Positions 1 through 9,382 of a stretch of DNA of 64,000 nt are shown here, in pieces; position 1 is the first letter of the stretch, and the number at the start of each line of letters is the position of its first letter. Location of the stretch: contig CANMWQ010000002.1 of the NCBI GenBank assembly GCA_947501685.1, positions 434,001-498,000 on the forward strand, written 5' to 3'. The position numbers and the translations under genes are program-made. The DNA comes from an uncultured Litoreibacter sp. (GTDB lineage Bacteria; Pseudomonadota; Alphaproteobacteria; Rhodobacterales; Rhodobacteraceae). The notes under the pieces were generated by a model, which saw nothing but the letters and a program-made list of their open reading frames with translations, made no database searches and had not been told where the DNA came from.

Positions 1-311
1 ATTCCGCCGCCAAACATGGGGTGCTGGGGCTTGTGCGCTCCACCGCCAAGGAAATCGCAAAATCCGGTGTCACCTGCAACGCGGTCTGCCCCGGCTTTGT
101 GGACACTGAGATGGCGCAAGGGGCCGCACAAGGGGTCTCGCAGAAATTCGGGATCACAGAAGACAAAGCGATGGAGATGATCGTTGCGGCCAACCCAATG
201 CGCCGCCTGATCGCCCCCGAAGAGGTCGCGGCCACGGTGATGTTTCTGGCCTCCGAGGGTGCGGCATCAGTGAACGGCCATGCGCTGAGCGTCTCGGGAG
301 GGGAAATATGA
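1..311 (+). CDS. SDR family oxidoreductase, C-terminal part (5' end outside window)
   Basis: The reading frame is open from base 3, so the gene starts upstream of the window; the GTG at 21 is internal. The first residues, SAAKHG, are the end of the YxxxK catalytic motif of short-chain dehydrogenases. The segment NAVCPGFVDTEM is the usual post-catalytic loop, and the C-terminus ends in the typical 'FLASEGAASVNGHALSVSGG' cofactor-domain strand. The family reduces or oxidises hydroxyl/keto groups with NAD(P). The stop overlaps the next ATG (ATGA), so it belongs to the same operon as the MarR, hydratase, dehydrogenase and ligase genes. A 3-hydroxyacyl-CoA dehydrogenase role in the aromatic-CoA pathway is inferred from context. 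Confidence 0.85.
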   Translation, partial: SAAKHGVLGLVRSTAKEIAKSGVTCNAVCPGFVDTEMAQGAAQGVSQKFGITEDKAMEMIVAANPMRRLIAPEEVAATVMFLASEGAASVNGHALSVSGGEI

Positions 312-787
312 GCAAACCACTGGCCCAGATTCCGCTGGAGCACGCGGACAAAGAACGCCTGCGGCTTTGGCTGCGGCTGCTCAAGACGACACGCGGCATC
401 GAGGCCACCCTGCGCGAGAATTTTCGCGACGCATTTGGCACCACTCTGCCCCGGTTTGATGTCATGGCCGCCCTGTCCCGGTTCGAAGAAGGCCTGAAGA
501 TGAGCGAGATTTCCGGCGTGCTGAAAGTGTCCAACGGCAATGTCACGGGCATTGTCGACCGGCTGGCCGATGACGGCATGTTGGTGCGTGTGGCCGTGCC
601 GGGTGATCGGCGCGCCCAACGGGTACGGCTGACACAGCGCGGGCAGGAAGAATTCGCGCGGCAAGCCGCAGCCCATGAAGGGTGGATTTCGGACGCGCTC
701 GAAAACTTTTCAGCCGAAGAAGCGCGCGATGTTCTGACCCGCTTCTCCGCGCCCGACCTAATGACGGAGGATGATGATGCGCAGTGA
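308..787 (+). CDS. MarR family winged-helix transcriptional regulator
   Basis: This 159-aa protein has a winged-helix core at about residues 55-120: recognition region [17 protein letters not shown] followed by the wing sequence [11 protein letters not shown]. The length and layout are those of MarR regulators, which are usually dimeric repressors released by small aromatic ligands or CoA thioesters. The start at 308 has a strong ribosome site (GGAGGGG) and overlaps the SDR stop by 4 bp. It sits inside an operon for an aromatic-CoA pathway. A regulator answering to the CoA-thioester intermediate is likely by analogy with BadR/HcaR-type MarR proteins, but this is inference. Confidence 0.88.
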   Translation: MSKPLAQIPLEHADKERLRLWLRLLKTTRGIEATLRENFRDAFGTTLPRFDVMAALSRFEEGLKMSEISGVLKVSNGNVTGIVDRLADDGMLVRVAVPGDRRAQRVRLTQRGQEEFARQAAAHEGWISDALENFSAEEARDVLTRFSAPDLMTEDDDAQ

Positions 788-1577
788 CGTCACATATTTC
801 AAATGCGACATCGCGGACCGGATTGCCACGGTCTCCCTTGATCGGCCTGATCGCAAAAACCCGCTGACCTTCGACAGCTATGCAGAGCTGCGCGACTGGT
901 TTCGGGATCTGGTCTATGCCGACGACGTGGACGCGGTGGTCTTTGCCTCGAACGGGGGCAATTTCAGCTCGGGCGGGGACGTGCATGATATCATCGGCCC
1001 GCTGACCAAAATGTCGATGAAAGAGCTGTTGGCCTTTACCCGCATGACCGGCGATCTGGTCAAGGCCATCGTCAATTGCGGCAAGCCCGTGATCGCGGCG
1101 ATTGATGGCGTCTGCGTGGGCGCGGGTGCAATAATTGCAATGGCCTCGGATCTGCGCATTGCAACGCCAGAGGCCAAGACCGCCTTCCTGTTTACGCGCG
1201 TCGGTCTGGCGGGCTGCGATATGGGTGCCTGTGCGATCCTGCCGCGCATCATCGGGCAGGGCCGCGCGGCGGAGCTGCTTTATACCGGTCGGTCCATGAG
1301 CGCGGAGGAGGGCCACGCCTGGGGCTTCCACAACAAGATCGTGGCGGGTGCCGATCTGGATGCCGAGGCGCTGAGCCTTGCCAAACGCATCGCCGCAGGC
1401 CCGAATTTTGGGCATATGATGACCAAGACCATGCTGGCGCAGGAATGGTCCATGTCCATCGAGCAGGCCATTGAGGCCGAAGCACAGGCGCAGGCCATCT
1501 GTATGCAGACGGCGGATTTCGAGCGCGCCTACAATGCGTTCGTCGCCAAAGAAAAACCCGTTTTCGAGGGCGACTGA
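777..1577 (+). CDS. enoyl-CoA hydratase/isomerase (crotonase) family protein
   Basis: This is a crotonase-fold protein of 266 aa. The CoA and oxyanion-hole elements are visible: [10 protein letters not shown] (residues 62-71) and DGVCVGAGA (110-118). Three ATGs lie in tandem at 771, 774 and 777; the last is chosen because GGAGG at 766-770 then has a 6-nt spacing. It overlaps the MarR gene by 11 bp, and its stop overlaps the next start (TGATG). The two acidic residues used by classical hydratases (rat Glu144 and Glu164) seem to be replaced here by Ile119 and a TRV segment near 140. It may therefore be a hydrolase or isomerase of the superfamily rather than a hydratase. Context puts it in the 2-aminobenzoyl-CoA/aromatic-CoA degradation operon. 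Confidence 0.85.
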   Translation: MRSDVTYFKCDIADRIATVSLDRPDRKNPLTFDSYAELRDWFRDLVYADDVDAVVFASNGGNFSSGGDVHDIIGPLTKMSMKELLAFTRMTGDLVKAIVNCGKPVIAAIDGVCVGAGAIIAMASDLRIATPEAKTAFLFTRVGLAGCDMGACAILPRIIGQGRAAELLYTGRSMSAEEGHAWGFHNKIVAGADLDAEALSLAKRIAAGPNFGHMMTKTMLAQEWSMSIEQAIEAEAQAQAICMQTADFERAYNAFVAKEKPVFEGD

Positions 1578-2728
1578 TGGCCGATACCTCTTTCCTCAGC
1601 TGGCCCTTCTTTGACGACGCCCATCGCGACTGGGCCGCAAAGGTGGAAGAGGTTGCAAAAGGGCTGGCGGTGGATCATTCCGACACTGACACAGCCTGCC
1701 GCGCCTTGGTCACGACATTGGGCGAGATGGGCGTTTTGGGCCCGACGGCCAGCCATGAGGGCAAGCTGGATGTGCGCCAGCTTTGTCTCGCGCGCGAGAT
1801 TTTGGCGCGTCACGACGGCTTGGCCGATTTCAGCTTTGCCATGCAGGGCCTGGGCACGGGCGCGATCTCGTTGTTCGGCTCTGAAGCGCAGAAAGCGGCG
1901 TGGCTTGACAAGACACGGCAGGGGCGGGCGATTGCGGCTTTTGCGCTGACCGAACCGCAATCGGGATCAGACGTTGCCAATTCCACCATGACCGCGACGC
2001 TGGACGGCAACCATTATGTGTTGAACGGCCAGAAGACTTGGATTTCAAACGGCGGCATAGCTGATCTCTACACCGTGTTCGCGCGGACCGGTGAGGCCCC
2101 CGGCGCGCGGGGCCTTTCGGCCTTTGTCGTCACGCCCGATATGCCCGGTTTTGACGTGACGGACCGGCTGGAGACGATCGCGCCGCATCCGCTTGCCACA
2201 CTCACGTTCAACGATCTGCGCCTGCCTGCTGATGCGATGATCGGCGCGCCGGGGCACGGGTTCAAGATTGCCATGTCGGTGCTGGATGTGTTCCGCTCCA
2301 CGGTGGCTGCCGCAGCCCTCGGCTTCGCGCGGCGTGCGCTGGATGAAGCCCTTGCACGGGTCACGGCCCGCCATGTGCAAGGCGCGCCCTTGTTCGATTT
2401 GCAGATGGTGCAGGGGCATATCGCCGATATGGCGCTGGACGTGGATGCAAGCGCCTTGCTGATCTACCGCGCCGCATGGACCAAAGACAGCGGCGCGCCG
2501 CGTATCACCCGCGAGGCCGCAATGGCCAAGCTGTTTGCGACGGATCACGCGCAGCAGGTCATCGACAAAGCGGTGCAGCTTTTTGGCGGGGACGGGGTGC
2601 GCAGCGGCGTCATGGTCGAACGCCTCTACCGCGAAATCCGGGCCTTGCGGATCTATGAGGGAGCCTCCGATGTGCAGCGCGTCATCATCGCGCGCCAGGC
2701 CCTGTCAGAGTTTGAAGGAGCGTCATGA
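1577..2728 (+). CDS. acyl-CoA dehydrogenase family protein
   Basis: An FAD-dependent acyl-CoA dehydrogenase of 383 aa, the usual length. Visible signatures are [14 protein letters not shown] (flavin/substrate binding), [15 protein letters not shown] and, near the C-terminus, [10 protein letters not shown], in which Glu361 is the expected catalytic base. The family desaturates an acyl-CoA at the alpha-beta position and passes electrons to ETF. It lies between the crotonase-family gene and the CoA-ligase gene with translational overlaps on both sides. The likely job is the oxidation step in the beta-oxidation-like part of aromatic-CoA breakdown. Exact substrate cannot be read from the sequence. 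Confidence 0.9.
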   Translation: MADTSFLSWPFFDDAHRDWAAKVEEVAKGLAVDHSDTDTACRALVTTLGEMGVLGPTASHEGKLDVRQLCLAREILARHDGLADFSFAMQGLGTGAISLFGSEAQKAAWLDKTRQGRAIAAFALTEPQSGSDVANSTMTATLDGNHYVLNGQKTWISNGGIADLYTVFARTGEAPGARGLSAFVVTPDMPGFDVTDRLETIAPHPLATLTFNDLRLPADAMIGAPGHGFKIAMSVLDVFRSTVAAAALGFARRALDEALARVTARHVQGAPLFDLQMVQGHIADMALDVDASALLIYRAAWTKDSGAPRITREAAMAKLFATDHAQQVIDKAVQLFGGDGVRSGVMVERLYREIRALRIYEGASDVQRVIIARQALSEFEGAS

Positions 2729-4368
2729 TGCTAGGCAGAACCGCACATGTAGACACGTTCGCGCGCGACCATCTGCCCCCGCCTGAGCAGCAACCCGATT
2801 ATCTGCTGGATGGGTTCGACTACCCCGAAACACTGAACGTTGGCTTTGAGCTGACCGATGCCATGGTGGCCAAAGGGTTTGGCGACAACACCGCGCTGAT
2901 CGGGAATGGGCGGCAGCGCACCTATAAGGAGCTCGCCGATTGGACCAACCGGCTGGCCCATGTGATGGTGGACGAGCTTGGGATCAAGCCGGGCAACCGG
3001 GTGCTGATCCGCTCTGCCAACAACCCGGCGATGGTGGCCTGCTGGCTGGCCGCAACCAAAGTGGGCGCGGTTGTGGTCAACACGATGCCGATGCTGCGGG
3101 CCGTCGAGCTGAGCAAATATGTCGACAAGGCCGAGATTGAATTCGCCCTCTGCGACACCCGCCTGCTGGAGGAAATGGACAGCTGTGCGGCACAGAGCAG
3201 CCATCTCAAGCGCGTTATTGGATTTGATGGCACATCGAACCACGACGCCGAGCTGGACCGCCTTGCCCTTGAAAAATCCGTGCGGTTTGAGGCGGTGCAA
3301 ACGGGCCGTGAAGACGTGGCCCTGCTGGGCTTTACGTCAGGGTCGACCGGCGATCCCAAAGCCACGATGCATTTCCACCGGGATCTGCTGATCATCGCGG
3401 ATGGCTACGCCAAAGAGGTGCTGGGCGTCACGCCCGAGGATATCTTTGTCGGTTCGCCGCCCTTGGCCTTTACCTTTGGGTTGGGGGGGCTGGCGATCTT
3501 CCCGCTGCGGTTTGGGGCGACGGCCACATTGCTGGAGACGGCAAGCCCGCAGAATATGATCGAAATCATCGAGAAATATAAGGCGACGGTCTGCTTTACC
3601 GCGCCAACAGCGTATCGCGTGATGCTGCGCGCCATGGACGAGGGCGCGGATCTCAGCAGCTTGCGGGCGGCAGTGTCCGCAGGCGAGACCCTGCCCAAAC
3701 CGGTCTATGACGACTGGATCGCACAGACCGGCAAGCCGATGCTGGATGGCATTGGTGCCACGGAAATGCTCCATATCTTTATCTCGAACCGCTTCGATGA
3801 TCACCGCCCCAGTTGCACCGGCAAACCGGTGACGGGCTATGAGGCGAAAGTGCTGGCCGAGGATGGCTCGGAGGCGCCGGTTGGCGAGGTGGGTCGGCTT
3901 GCCGTGCGCGGGCCGACCGGGTGCAGATATTTGGCCGATGATCGCCAGGCGGGCTATGTAGAGGGCGGATGGAACATCACCGGCGATAGCTTCATGCAGG
4001 ATGCAGACGGCTATTTCCACTTTGCCGCGCGCAATGACGATATGATCGTCTCTGCGGGGTACAACATTGCCGGGCCCGAGGTTGAGGCCGCTTTGCTGGC
4101 GCATGAGGCAGTGGCGGAATGCGCGGTCGTGGGCGTGCCGGATGTGGAACGCGGCCACATTGTCGAGGCGCATATCGTGCTGTCATCCGGTCTCGACGGA
4201 TCAGACGCGTTGATTGAGGACCTCAAGACCCATGTGAAGGCGACGATTGCCCCATATAAATATCCGCGATCCGTTGTGTTCCGCGACACATTGCCAAAGA
4301 CTGCGACGGGCAAAGTGCAACGTTTCGTCATCAAGAGCGAACGCGCTGACCAATTGGCAAAGGCCTGA
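2725..4368 (+). CDS. AMP-binding CoA ligase, benzoate/2-aminobenzoate-CoA ligase type
   Basis: Acyl-adenylate-forming ligase of 547 aa. The A3 phosphate loop [11 protein letters not shown] is at about 203-213, the A5 region GIGATEMLH follows the mid-domain, the A7 motif is [14 protein letters not shown], and the A10 lysine is Lys530 in KTATGKVQ. These make it a complete enzyme that activates an acid to its CoA thioester through an acyl-AMP. The region [14 protein letters not shown] and overall layout resemble benzoate-CoA ligases, including 2-aminobenzoate-CoA ligase (AbmG). kynA and kynU nearby produce anthranilate, so 2-aminobenzoate is the most likely substrate. The start overlaps the dehydrogenase stop (ATGATG; GGAG upstream). 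Substrate assignment is inference from neighbours. Confidence 0.85.
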   Translation: MMLGRTAHVDTFARDHLPPPEQQPDYLLDGFDYPETLNVGFELTDAMVAKGFGDNTALIGNGRQRTYKELADWTNRLAHVMVDELGIKPGNRVLIRSANNPAMVACWLAATKVGAVVVNTMPMLRAVELSKYVDKAEIEFALCDTRLLEEMDSCAAQSSHLKRVIGFDGTSNHDAELDRLALEKSVRFEAVQTGREDVALLGFTSGSTGDPKATMHFHRDLLIIADGYAKEVLGVTPEDIFVGSPPLAFTFGLGGLAIFPLRFGATATLLETASPQNMIEIIEKYKATVCFTAPTAYRVMLRAMDEGADLSSLRAAVSAGETLPKPVYDDWIAQTGKPMLDGIGATEMLHIFISNRFDDHRPSCTGKPVTGYEAKVLAEDGSEAPVGEVGRLAVRGPTGCRYLADDRQAGYVEGGWNITGDSFMQDADGYFHFAARNDDMIVSAGYNIAGPEVEAALLAHEAVAECAVVGVPDVERGHIVEAHIVLSSGLDGSDALIEDLKTHVKATIAPYKYPRSVVFRDTLPKTATGKVQRFVIKSERADQLAKA

Positions 4369-4426
4369 CGAAAGGCCCCAGACCAATCCCGAGGCCGTTC
4401 GGGGCAAAAACAAAAGGGAGTTCACA

Positions 4427-5557
4427 ATGAAACATCTTCTACTTGCGACAGCCGCAGCCGTATTTTGCGCGGGCTCTGCTCTGGCAGACACCAAGATCGG
4501 CATGATCACGACCTTGTCGGGCGGCGGTGCCGGACTGGGCATCGACGTGCGCGACGGCTTTATGCTGGCGATAGCGCAATCTGGCCGCAACGACGTCGAG
4601 GTGGTGATCGAAGACGATCAGCGCAAACCCGACATCGCCGTGCAACTGGCGGACCGGATGATCCAATCCGAGCGTGTCGACATCATGACCGGCATCATCT
4701 GGTCGAACCTTGCCATGGCGGTTATTCCGTCTGCGGTGAACCAGAATGTGTTCTATCTGTCGCCCAACGCAGGCCCTTCCCAACTGGCCGGGCCCGGCTG
4801 TCATCAGAACTATTTCAACGTGGCATGGCAGAACGACAACCTGCATGAAGCGGCCGGGTCTTATGCCAATAGCGCGGACTATACCAACAGCTTCATCCTT
4901 GCGCCGAACTATCCTGCCGGTCAGGACGCGCTGACCGGATATAAGCGCATGTATGAGGGCGCGCTCGCGGGCGAGGTCTTTACCCAGCTTGGCCAAACCG
5001 ATTACGCCGCCGAGATCGCCCAGATCCGCGCCTCCGGGGCGGATAGCGTGTTTTTCTTCCTGCCCGGGGGCATGGGGATTTCTTTCCTCAAGCAATATGC
5101 AGATAGCGGCGTTGATCTGCCGGTTGTTGGCCCGGCGTTCAGCTTTGACCAAGGCATCTTGCAAGCGGTCGGCGACGCCGCATTGGGGGTTGTGAACACC
5201 TCCCAGTGGAACAAGGACATCGACAACCCGACAAACGCGGCCTTTGTTGAGAGCTTCTCGGCTGAATACGGGCGCCTGCCGTCGCTCTATGCAAGTCAGG
5301 GCTTTGACACGGCGAACCTGATCCTGTCGGCGTTGGACAAGGCGAGCCCCTCGGATGCGGATGCTTTCCGCGAGGCCTTGCGCGCCGCAGATTTTGACAG
5401 CACACGCGGCGATTTCGCCTTTGATACGAACCAGCACCCGATCCAAGACATCTATGCCCGAGAAGTCATTCAGGAAGGCGATGTCTTTACCAACAAGATC
5501 ATTGGTGTGGCGCTGGAAGATCACTCCAACGTCTATGCCGATCAGTGCAAGATGTAG
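4427..5557 (+). CDS. ABC transporter periplasmic substrate-binding protein (LivK-like)
   Basis: This 376-aa protein starts with a clear signal peptide (MKHLLLATAAAVFCAGSALA, cut before DTK). It is followed by a type-I periplasmic binding fold: KIGMITTLSGGGAGLG and a second lobe with QGFDTANLIL. The start at 4427 is chosen for the AAAGGGAG ribosome site and the signal peptide; an upstream in-frame extension overlaps the ligase gene and is unlikely. It is the substrate-catching part of a LIV/HAAT-type ABC importer with the four genes that follow. LIV-type transporters next to aromatic-CoA operons often carry aromatic acids, so anthranilate, kynurenine or a related compound is a reasonable but unproven ligand. 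Confidence 0.9.
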   Translation: MKHLLLATAAAVFCAGSALADTKIGMITTLSGGGAGLGIDVRDGFMLAIAQSGRNDVEVVIEDDQRKPDIAVQLADRMIQSERVDIMTGIIWSNLAMAVIPSAVNQNVFYLSPNAGPSQLAGPGCHQNYFNVAWQNDNLHEAAGSYANSADYTNSFILAPNYPAGQDALTGYKRMYEGALAGEVFTQLGQTDYAAEIAQIRASGADSVFFFLPGGMGISFLKQYADSGVDLPVVGPAFSFDQGILQAVGDAALGVVNTSQWNKDIDNPTNAAFVESFSAEYGRLPSLYASQGFDTANLILSALDKASPSDADAFREALRAADFDSTRGDFAFDTNQHPIQDIYAREVIQEGDVFTNKIIGVALEDHSNVYADQCKM

Positions 5558-5568
5558 CTGAAAAGATT

Positions 5569-5595
5569 GGCCTGCCCCGTGATATGGGGCGGGCC
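5569..5595 (+). promoter_or_regulatory. intra-operon RNA hairpin after the binding-protein gene
   Basis: GGCCTGCCCC (5569-5578) pairs with GGGGCGGGCC (5586-5595) across a 7-nt loop, with only one G-U pair. It lies between the binding-protein stop and the permease start and has no T-run. Such hairpins in ABC operons usually protect the upstream mRNA or attenuate read-through, so that binding protein exceeds the membrane subunits. The role here is inferred. Confidence 0.65.
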
Positions 5596-5609
5596 GATGA
5601 GGTAGAACC

Positions 5610-6530
5610 ATGTCCGCAATCCTTATCATCGAGCAGGTCCTGAACGGGCTGCAATTCGGCGTGATGCTGTTTTTGATGGCCGCAGGGCTGACGCTGATCT
5701 TTGGCGTGATGGGGCTGATCAATCTTGCGCATGGGTCGCTCTATATGGTCGGCGCCTTCGCGGCGGCGGCTGTGGCGGGCGTGACAGGCTCCTTCGTGCT
5801 TGGGCTGATCGCGGCGCTCATTGCTGCGGCCTGTGCCGGAGCGATTGTGGAAATGGTCGTGATCCGGCGGCTCTATAAGGCCGCGCATTTGGATCAGGTT
5901 CTGGCGACCTTTGCGCTGATCTTGATCTTTTCCGAAGGCACCCGTTGGGTGTTTGGCTCCTTCCCGCTCTTTCTTGATATCCCCGACGCGCTTTCTGGTC
6001 CGGTCACTTTGCCCGGCGGCATTCAATATCCCCTTTATCGGCTGACCCTGATTGCGATTGGCCTGGCTGTTGCCATTGGGCTTTGGGCGCTGATCGAGAA
6101 GACGCGCATCGGCATTCAAATTCGTGCCGGTGAAAATGACCGGGAGATGATTGCGGCCCTCGGCGTCGATATCTCGAGGCTCTATACAATCATCTTTGCG
6201 CTCGGTGCCGCCCTGGCAGGTCTCGCGGGCGCTTTGGTCGGGGCCATTCAGTCGGTGCAGGTCGGCATGGGTGAGCCCGTTCTGATCCTCGCCTTTGTGG
6301 TCATCGTGATCGGCGGCATCGGATCCATTCGCGGGGCGTTTATCGGCGCGCTTTTGGTCGGGCTGACCGACACGCTGGGCGGGGTGTTCCTGCCGGAGCT
6401 CTTCAAGCTGTTCATGGACACAGGGGCCGCGCAGAAAAGTGGCTCGGCGATTGCGTCGATGGGTATCTACATCCTGATGGGGCTGGTGCTGATCTGGCGG
6501 CCTACTGGGCTGTTCGGCACCCGCGCATGA
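5610..6530 (+). CDS. branched-chain amino acid-type ABC transporter permease (LivH family)
   Basis: Integral membrane protein of 306 aa with about eight hydrophobic segments. The early signature GVMGLINLAHGSLYM and the late loop GEPVLILAFVVIVIGG-IGSIRG are characteristic of LivH permeases. GAGG lies 8 nt before ATG 5610. It overlaps the next permease by 4 bp (ATGA). It forms the membrane channel with the LivM-like partner, driven by the two ATPases downstream. Substrate is not evident from the permease itself. Confidence 0.92.
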   Translation: MSAILIIEQVLNGLQFGVMLFLMAAGLTLIFGVMGLINLAHGSLYMVGAFAAAAVAGVTGSFVLGLIAALIAAACAGAIVEMVVIRRLYKAAHLDQVLATFALILIFSEGTRWVFGSFPLFLDIPDALSGPVTLPGGIQYPLYRLTLIAIGLAVAIGLWALIEKTRIGIQIRAGENDREMIAALGVDISRLYTIIFALGAALAGLAGALVGAIQSVQVGMGEPVLILAFVVIVIGGIGSIRGAFIGALLVGLTDTLGGVFLPELFKLFMDTGAAQKSGSAIASMGIYILMGLVLIWRPTGLFGTRA

Positions 6531-7513
6531 GGCTGAAGGAGACATATCTCAACGCCGCCGTTCTGTTGGGCTTGCTGGCGGTGCCGCTCTTTGCGCTTGT
6601 CACGGACGAGCCGTTCACCATCACCCTTGTCACCCGCGCCGTGATCTTGGCGCTTGCCGCCGTGGGTCTGAATATTGCGCTGGGGATTGGCGGCCTTGTC
6701 AGTTTCGGACATGCAGTGTTTTTTGGGCTTGGGGGCTATGCGATGGGCATCCTGGCTCATCACGCGCAGACCTATACGGCGATGGATTTTGGCGCTTTCA
6801 GCATTGCCGGCACCAAAGTAATGCCGGTCATTTGGGTCGTGGCCGTCACGCTCTGCGCGCTAGTGGCGTTGCTGATCGGGCTTTTGTCGCTGCGCACCAG
6901 CGGCGTGTATTTCATCATGATCACCCTCGCCTTCGGGCAGATGTTTTTCTATTTCGCGATCTCTTGGGCGCAATATGGCGGCGAGGACGGGCTGTCGATC
7001 TATGTGCGCAACGACTTTCCGGGGCTGAACACATTGGTGCCGATCCAGTATTTCGGCATTTGCTTTGTCCTGCTCGCCCTTGCCTTGCTGCTGTTTCACC
7101 GGTTGCAGAACGCGCCTTTCGGGCTGGCGCTCAATGCCGCGCGCCAGACAGCGGCGCGGGTCGAGACGGTTGGCCTTACCCCCATGCACCTGAAGCTGGT
7201 GGCCTTCGTCATATCGGGGGTCATCACGGGGTTGGCGGGCGCGCTTTTTGCGGATCTCAACCGCTTTGTGTCGCCCTCGATGTTCAGCTGGCAGCTGTCG
7301 GGTGAGCTGATCGTTTTGATCATCATCGGCGGTGTCGGCCGCTTGATGGGGCCGGTGATCGGGGCCTGCGTCTTTGTAGCGCTTGAACATCTTCTGGGCG
7401 GGCTGACCGTCTATTGGCACATTTATCTGGGGCTGATCTTGCTGAGCATCGTGTTGTTTGCGCGGGGCGGAGTGATCGGCCTGCTGACGGGGAAGGAGGG
7501 CGCGCATGTCTGA
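6527..7513 (+). CDS. branched-chain amino acid-type ABC transporter permease (LivM family)
   Basis: Second permease, 328 aa, highly hydrophobic. The LivM signatures are GIGGLVSFGHAVFFGLGGYA near residue 60 and, near 200, ARQTAARVETVGL followed by the ABC-contact region. The C-terminal stretch GGVGRLMGPVIGACVF matches the family. Start overlaps the LivH-like stop (ATGA) and the end overlaps the ATPase start by 8 bp, so all subunits are translated together. It pairs with the previous gene to form the transport path. Confidence 0.92.
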   Translation: MRLKETYLNAAVLLGLLAVPLFALVTDEPFTITLVTRAVILALAAVGLNIALGIGGLVSFGHAVFFGLGGYAMGILAHHAQTYTAMDFGAFSIAGTKVMPVIWVVAVTLCALVALLIGLLSLRTSGVYFIMITLAFGQMFFYFAISWAQYGGEDGLSIYVRNDFPGLNTLVPIQYFGICFVLLALALLLFHRLQNAPFGLALNAARQTAARVETVGLTPMHLKLVAFVISGVITGLAGALFADLNRFVSPSMFSWQLSGELIVLIIIGGVGRLMGPVIGACVFVALEHLLGGLTVYWHIYLGLILLSIVLFARGGVIGLLTGKEGAHV

Positions 7514-8255
7514 CCCTGTCCTCGACATCTCCAACCTAAGCAAGAGCTTTGGCGCGCTGAGGGCGACCGACGATGTGTCGCTGACGCTGATGCCAGGCGA
7601 AATCCATGCGATTATCGGGCCGAACGGCGCGGGCAAATCAACCTTGATCAAACAGATTTGCGGCAACCTGAGATCAGATGCGGGCCGGGTACATCTGATG
7701 GGGCGCGATGTGTCCTCTTTCAGCACGCAGGCGCGCGCGAATGCGGGGCTTGCGCGGACCTTCCAGATCTCTGAGCTGGCGATGGAAGACAGCGTGTTGG
7801 AAAACGTGGTGTTGGGCGCCATCGGGGCAGAGGCGCGCCCATGGCGGTTCTGGCGCAAGGCGCTGGACACGCCCGCCTTGGTCGAGCGCGCGGATGCCGC
7901 GTTGGACCGCGTCGGGCTGCAGGGCGCGCGTGACGTGATTTGTGCCAATCTCAGCCATGGGCAAAGACGCCAGCTTGAGGTGGCCGTTGCGCTGACCTTG
8001 GCCCCGAAAGCCTTTGTCATGGACGAACCCATGGCCGGTCTGGGCGCGGAAGGCTCCAAGACGCTGACCGGGTTTTTGGACAGCTTGCGCGACGAGGCCC
8101 CGATCCTGCTGGTCGAGCACGATATGGATGCGGTGTTTGCCTTGGCCGACCGGATCAGCGTCTTGGTTTACGGCAAGATCATCGCGACCGGCACCGTTGA
8201 CGATATCCGCAGCAGCGCGGTCGTGCGCGACGCCTATCTGGGGGAGGAGGCATGA
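7506..8255 (+). CDS. ABC transporter ATP-binding protein (LivG family)
   Basis: ATPase of 249 aa with Walker A GPNGAGKST (residues 38-46), ABC signature LSHGQRRQLE near 152, Walker B AFVMDEP near 171 and the switch histidine in LLVEHDMD. The MAGLG after Walker B and the C-terminal 'VYGKIIATG' are LivG traits. It hydrolyses ATP on the inner face of the membrane to drive the LivH/LivM-like permeases. It overlaps both neighbours by a few bases. Confidence 0.93.
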   Translation: MSDPVLDISNLSKSFGALRATDDVSLTLMPGEIHAIIGPNGAGKSTLIKQICGNLRSDAGRVHLMGRDVSSFSTQARANAGLARTFQISELAMEDSVLENVVLGAIGAEARPWRFWRKALDTPALVERADAALDRVGLQGARDVICANLSHGQRRQLEVAVALTLAPKAFVMDEPMAGLGAEGSKTLTGFLDSLRDEAPILLVEHDMDAVFALADRISVLVYGKIIATGTVDDIRSSAVVRDAYLGEEA

Positions 8256-8938
8256 GCCTGCTGACGCTGGAGAATCTGACCGCCAGTTACGGCTCCTCTC
8301 AAGCCCTGTTCGGCGTTGATCTGACCATGGCGGAGGGCGAGGTGACCGCCCTTATGGGGCGCAACGGGATGGGGAAATCCACCACCGTGAAGGCGATTTG
8401 CCGCATGATCGCATCACAGGGGGGCTTGGTCCTTGATGGTCAAGACCTGCACCGTTTGCCCAGTCATAAAGTCGCGCAGCTTGGCGTGGGTCTGGTGCCG
8501 GAAGGGCGGCGCTGTTTTGCGGATCTGACGGTGCGCGAAAACCTGATCGCGGCGGCCCGGCCCGGGCAGTGGAGCTTGGCCAGCGTGACGGCCCTGTTCC
8601 CACGTTTGGGGGAGCGGGCAGGGCAGCGCGCGGCCTCATTGTCAGGTGGCGAACAGCAGATGCTGGCCGTTGGGCGCGCCTTGATGACCAATCCGCGCCT
8701 GTTGATACTGGACGAGGCAACCGAAGGGCTGGCCCCGATCATACGCCAGGAAATCTGGGCCGCTTTGCGCCATTTGAAGCAAGAAACCGGCATGGCGATT
8801 TTAGTGATCGACAAATCGTTAAAAGAGCTGCGCCGCGTGTCTGACCGCGCGGTTCTGCTTGCCCGTGGCAAGACCGCCTGGGCGGGGAGAATGGCGGATC
8901 TGACCAGCGACATTTCTGAAAAATATGTGGGGGTCTAG
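8252..8938 (+). CDS. ABC transporter ATP-binding protein (LivF family)
   Basis: ATPase of 228 aa, the second nucleotide-binding subunit. Walker A is GRNGMGKST (near residue 32), the signature is LSGGEQQMLAVGRAL, and Walker B is LLILDEATEGLAP. The 'SHKVAQLGVGLVPEGRRCF' stretch is diagnostic of LivF. The switch histidine position reads VIDKSL rather than the common V-x-E/Q-Q/H form, so the H-loop may be degenerate and this site partly inactive; that is worth an alignment. It starts within the LivG-like stop (ATGA) and ends the transporter set. Confidence 0.9.
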   Translation: MSLLTLENLTASYGSSQALFGVDLTMAEGEVTALMGRNGMGKSTTVKAICRMIASQGGLVLDGQDLHRLPSHKVAQLGVGLVPEGRRCFADLTVRENLIAAARPGQWSLASVTALFPRLGERAGQRAASLSGGEQQMLAVGRALMTNPRLLILDEATEGLAPIIRQEIWAALRHLKQETGMAILVIDKSLKELRRVSDRAVLLARGKTAWAGRMADLTSDISEKYVGV

Positions 8939-8977
8939 GCGTGATGTTCTGTGCTCTGATACCAGCCGTGGTGCCCA

Positions 8978-9382
8978 ATGTTTGAAATGAGGCAGAAGGT
9001 GCTGTTCAAACATTGCGACCCTGCGGGGATCGTCTTTTATCCGCGCTATTTCGAGATGATGAATGATTGTGTCGAGGCGTTTTTTGACGCGGCGCTTGGG
9101 GTCCCTTTTGAGGATCTGCACGGGACGGGCGCGGTGCCTACGGCGCAGATCGAGACGCGGTTCACGGCCCCCTCGCGGCATGGGGACAAGTTGGTTTTGA
9201 GGTTGTCCATCCTCTCAGTCGGTCGCAGCTCCGCCGCCTACCGGATGATTGCGTCCTGTGCGGAGCAGCGCAGGTTCGAGACGACGGCGACGCTGGTGCA
9301 TGTGAATTCAGACGGCAAACCTACGCCTTGGCCTGACGGGCTGGGCGCAAAATTACGTGATTTCAAGGATAAGAGCCAATGA
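8978..9382 (+). CDS. acyl-CoA thioesterase, 4-hydroxybenzoyl-CoA thioesterase-like hotdog fold
   Basis: Single hotdog-domain protein of 134 aa. Its N-terminal motif HCDPAGIVFYPRYF carries the Asp of the 4HBT family active site. The family hydrolyses acyl- or aroyl-CoA thioesters. The start at 8978 follows a 39-bp gap from the LivF-like gene, the ribosome site is weak, and Met4 at 8987 is an alternative. The stop overlaps the RidA gene (ATGA). In this operon it could rescue CoA from stalled aromatic-CoA intermediates or carry out a pathway hydrolysis; which of the two cannot be decided here. Confidence 0.85.
   Translation: MFEMRQKVLFKHCDPAGIVFYPRYFEMMNDCVEAFFDAALGVPFEDLHGTGAVPTAQIETRFTAPSRHGDKLVLRLSILSVGRSSAAYRMIASCAEQRRFETTATLVHVNSDGKPTPWPDGLGAKLRDFKDKSQ

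Noticed and set aside
543-1415. Long minus-strand open frame (290 codons) across the MarR and crotonase genes
   Set aside because: Antisense to two clear genes; arises from high-GC codon use, no protein-family motifs.
4388-4403. Small hairpin CCCGA/TCGGG before the binding-protein gene
   Set aside because: Only 5 bp of stem, followed by an A-run not a T-run; too weak to call.
4439-5722. Minus-strand open frame of 427 codons opposite the binding-protein gene
   Set aside because: Fully antisense to a gene with signal peptide and family motifs; no ribosome site.
5499-6545. Minus-strand open frame opposite the LivH-like permease
   Set aside because: Highly charged translation of antisense membrane-protein DNA; typical shadow.
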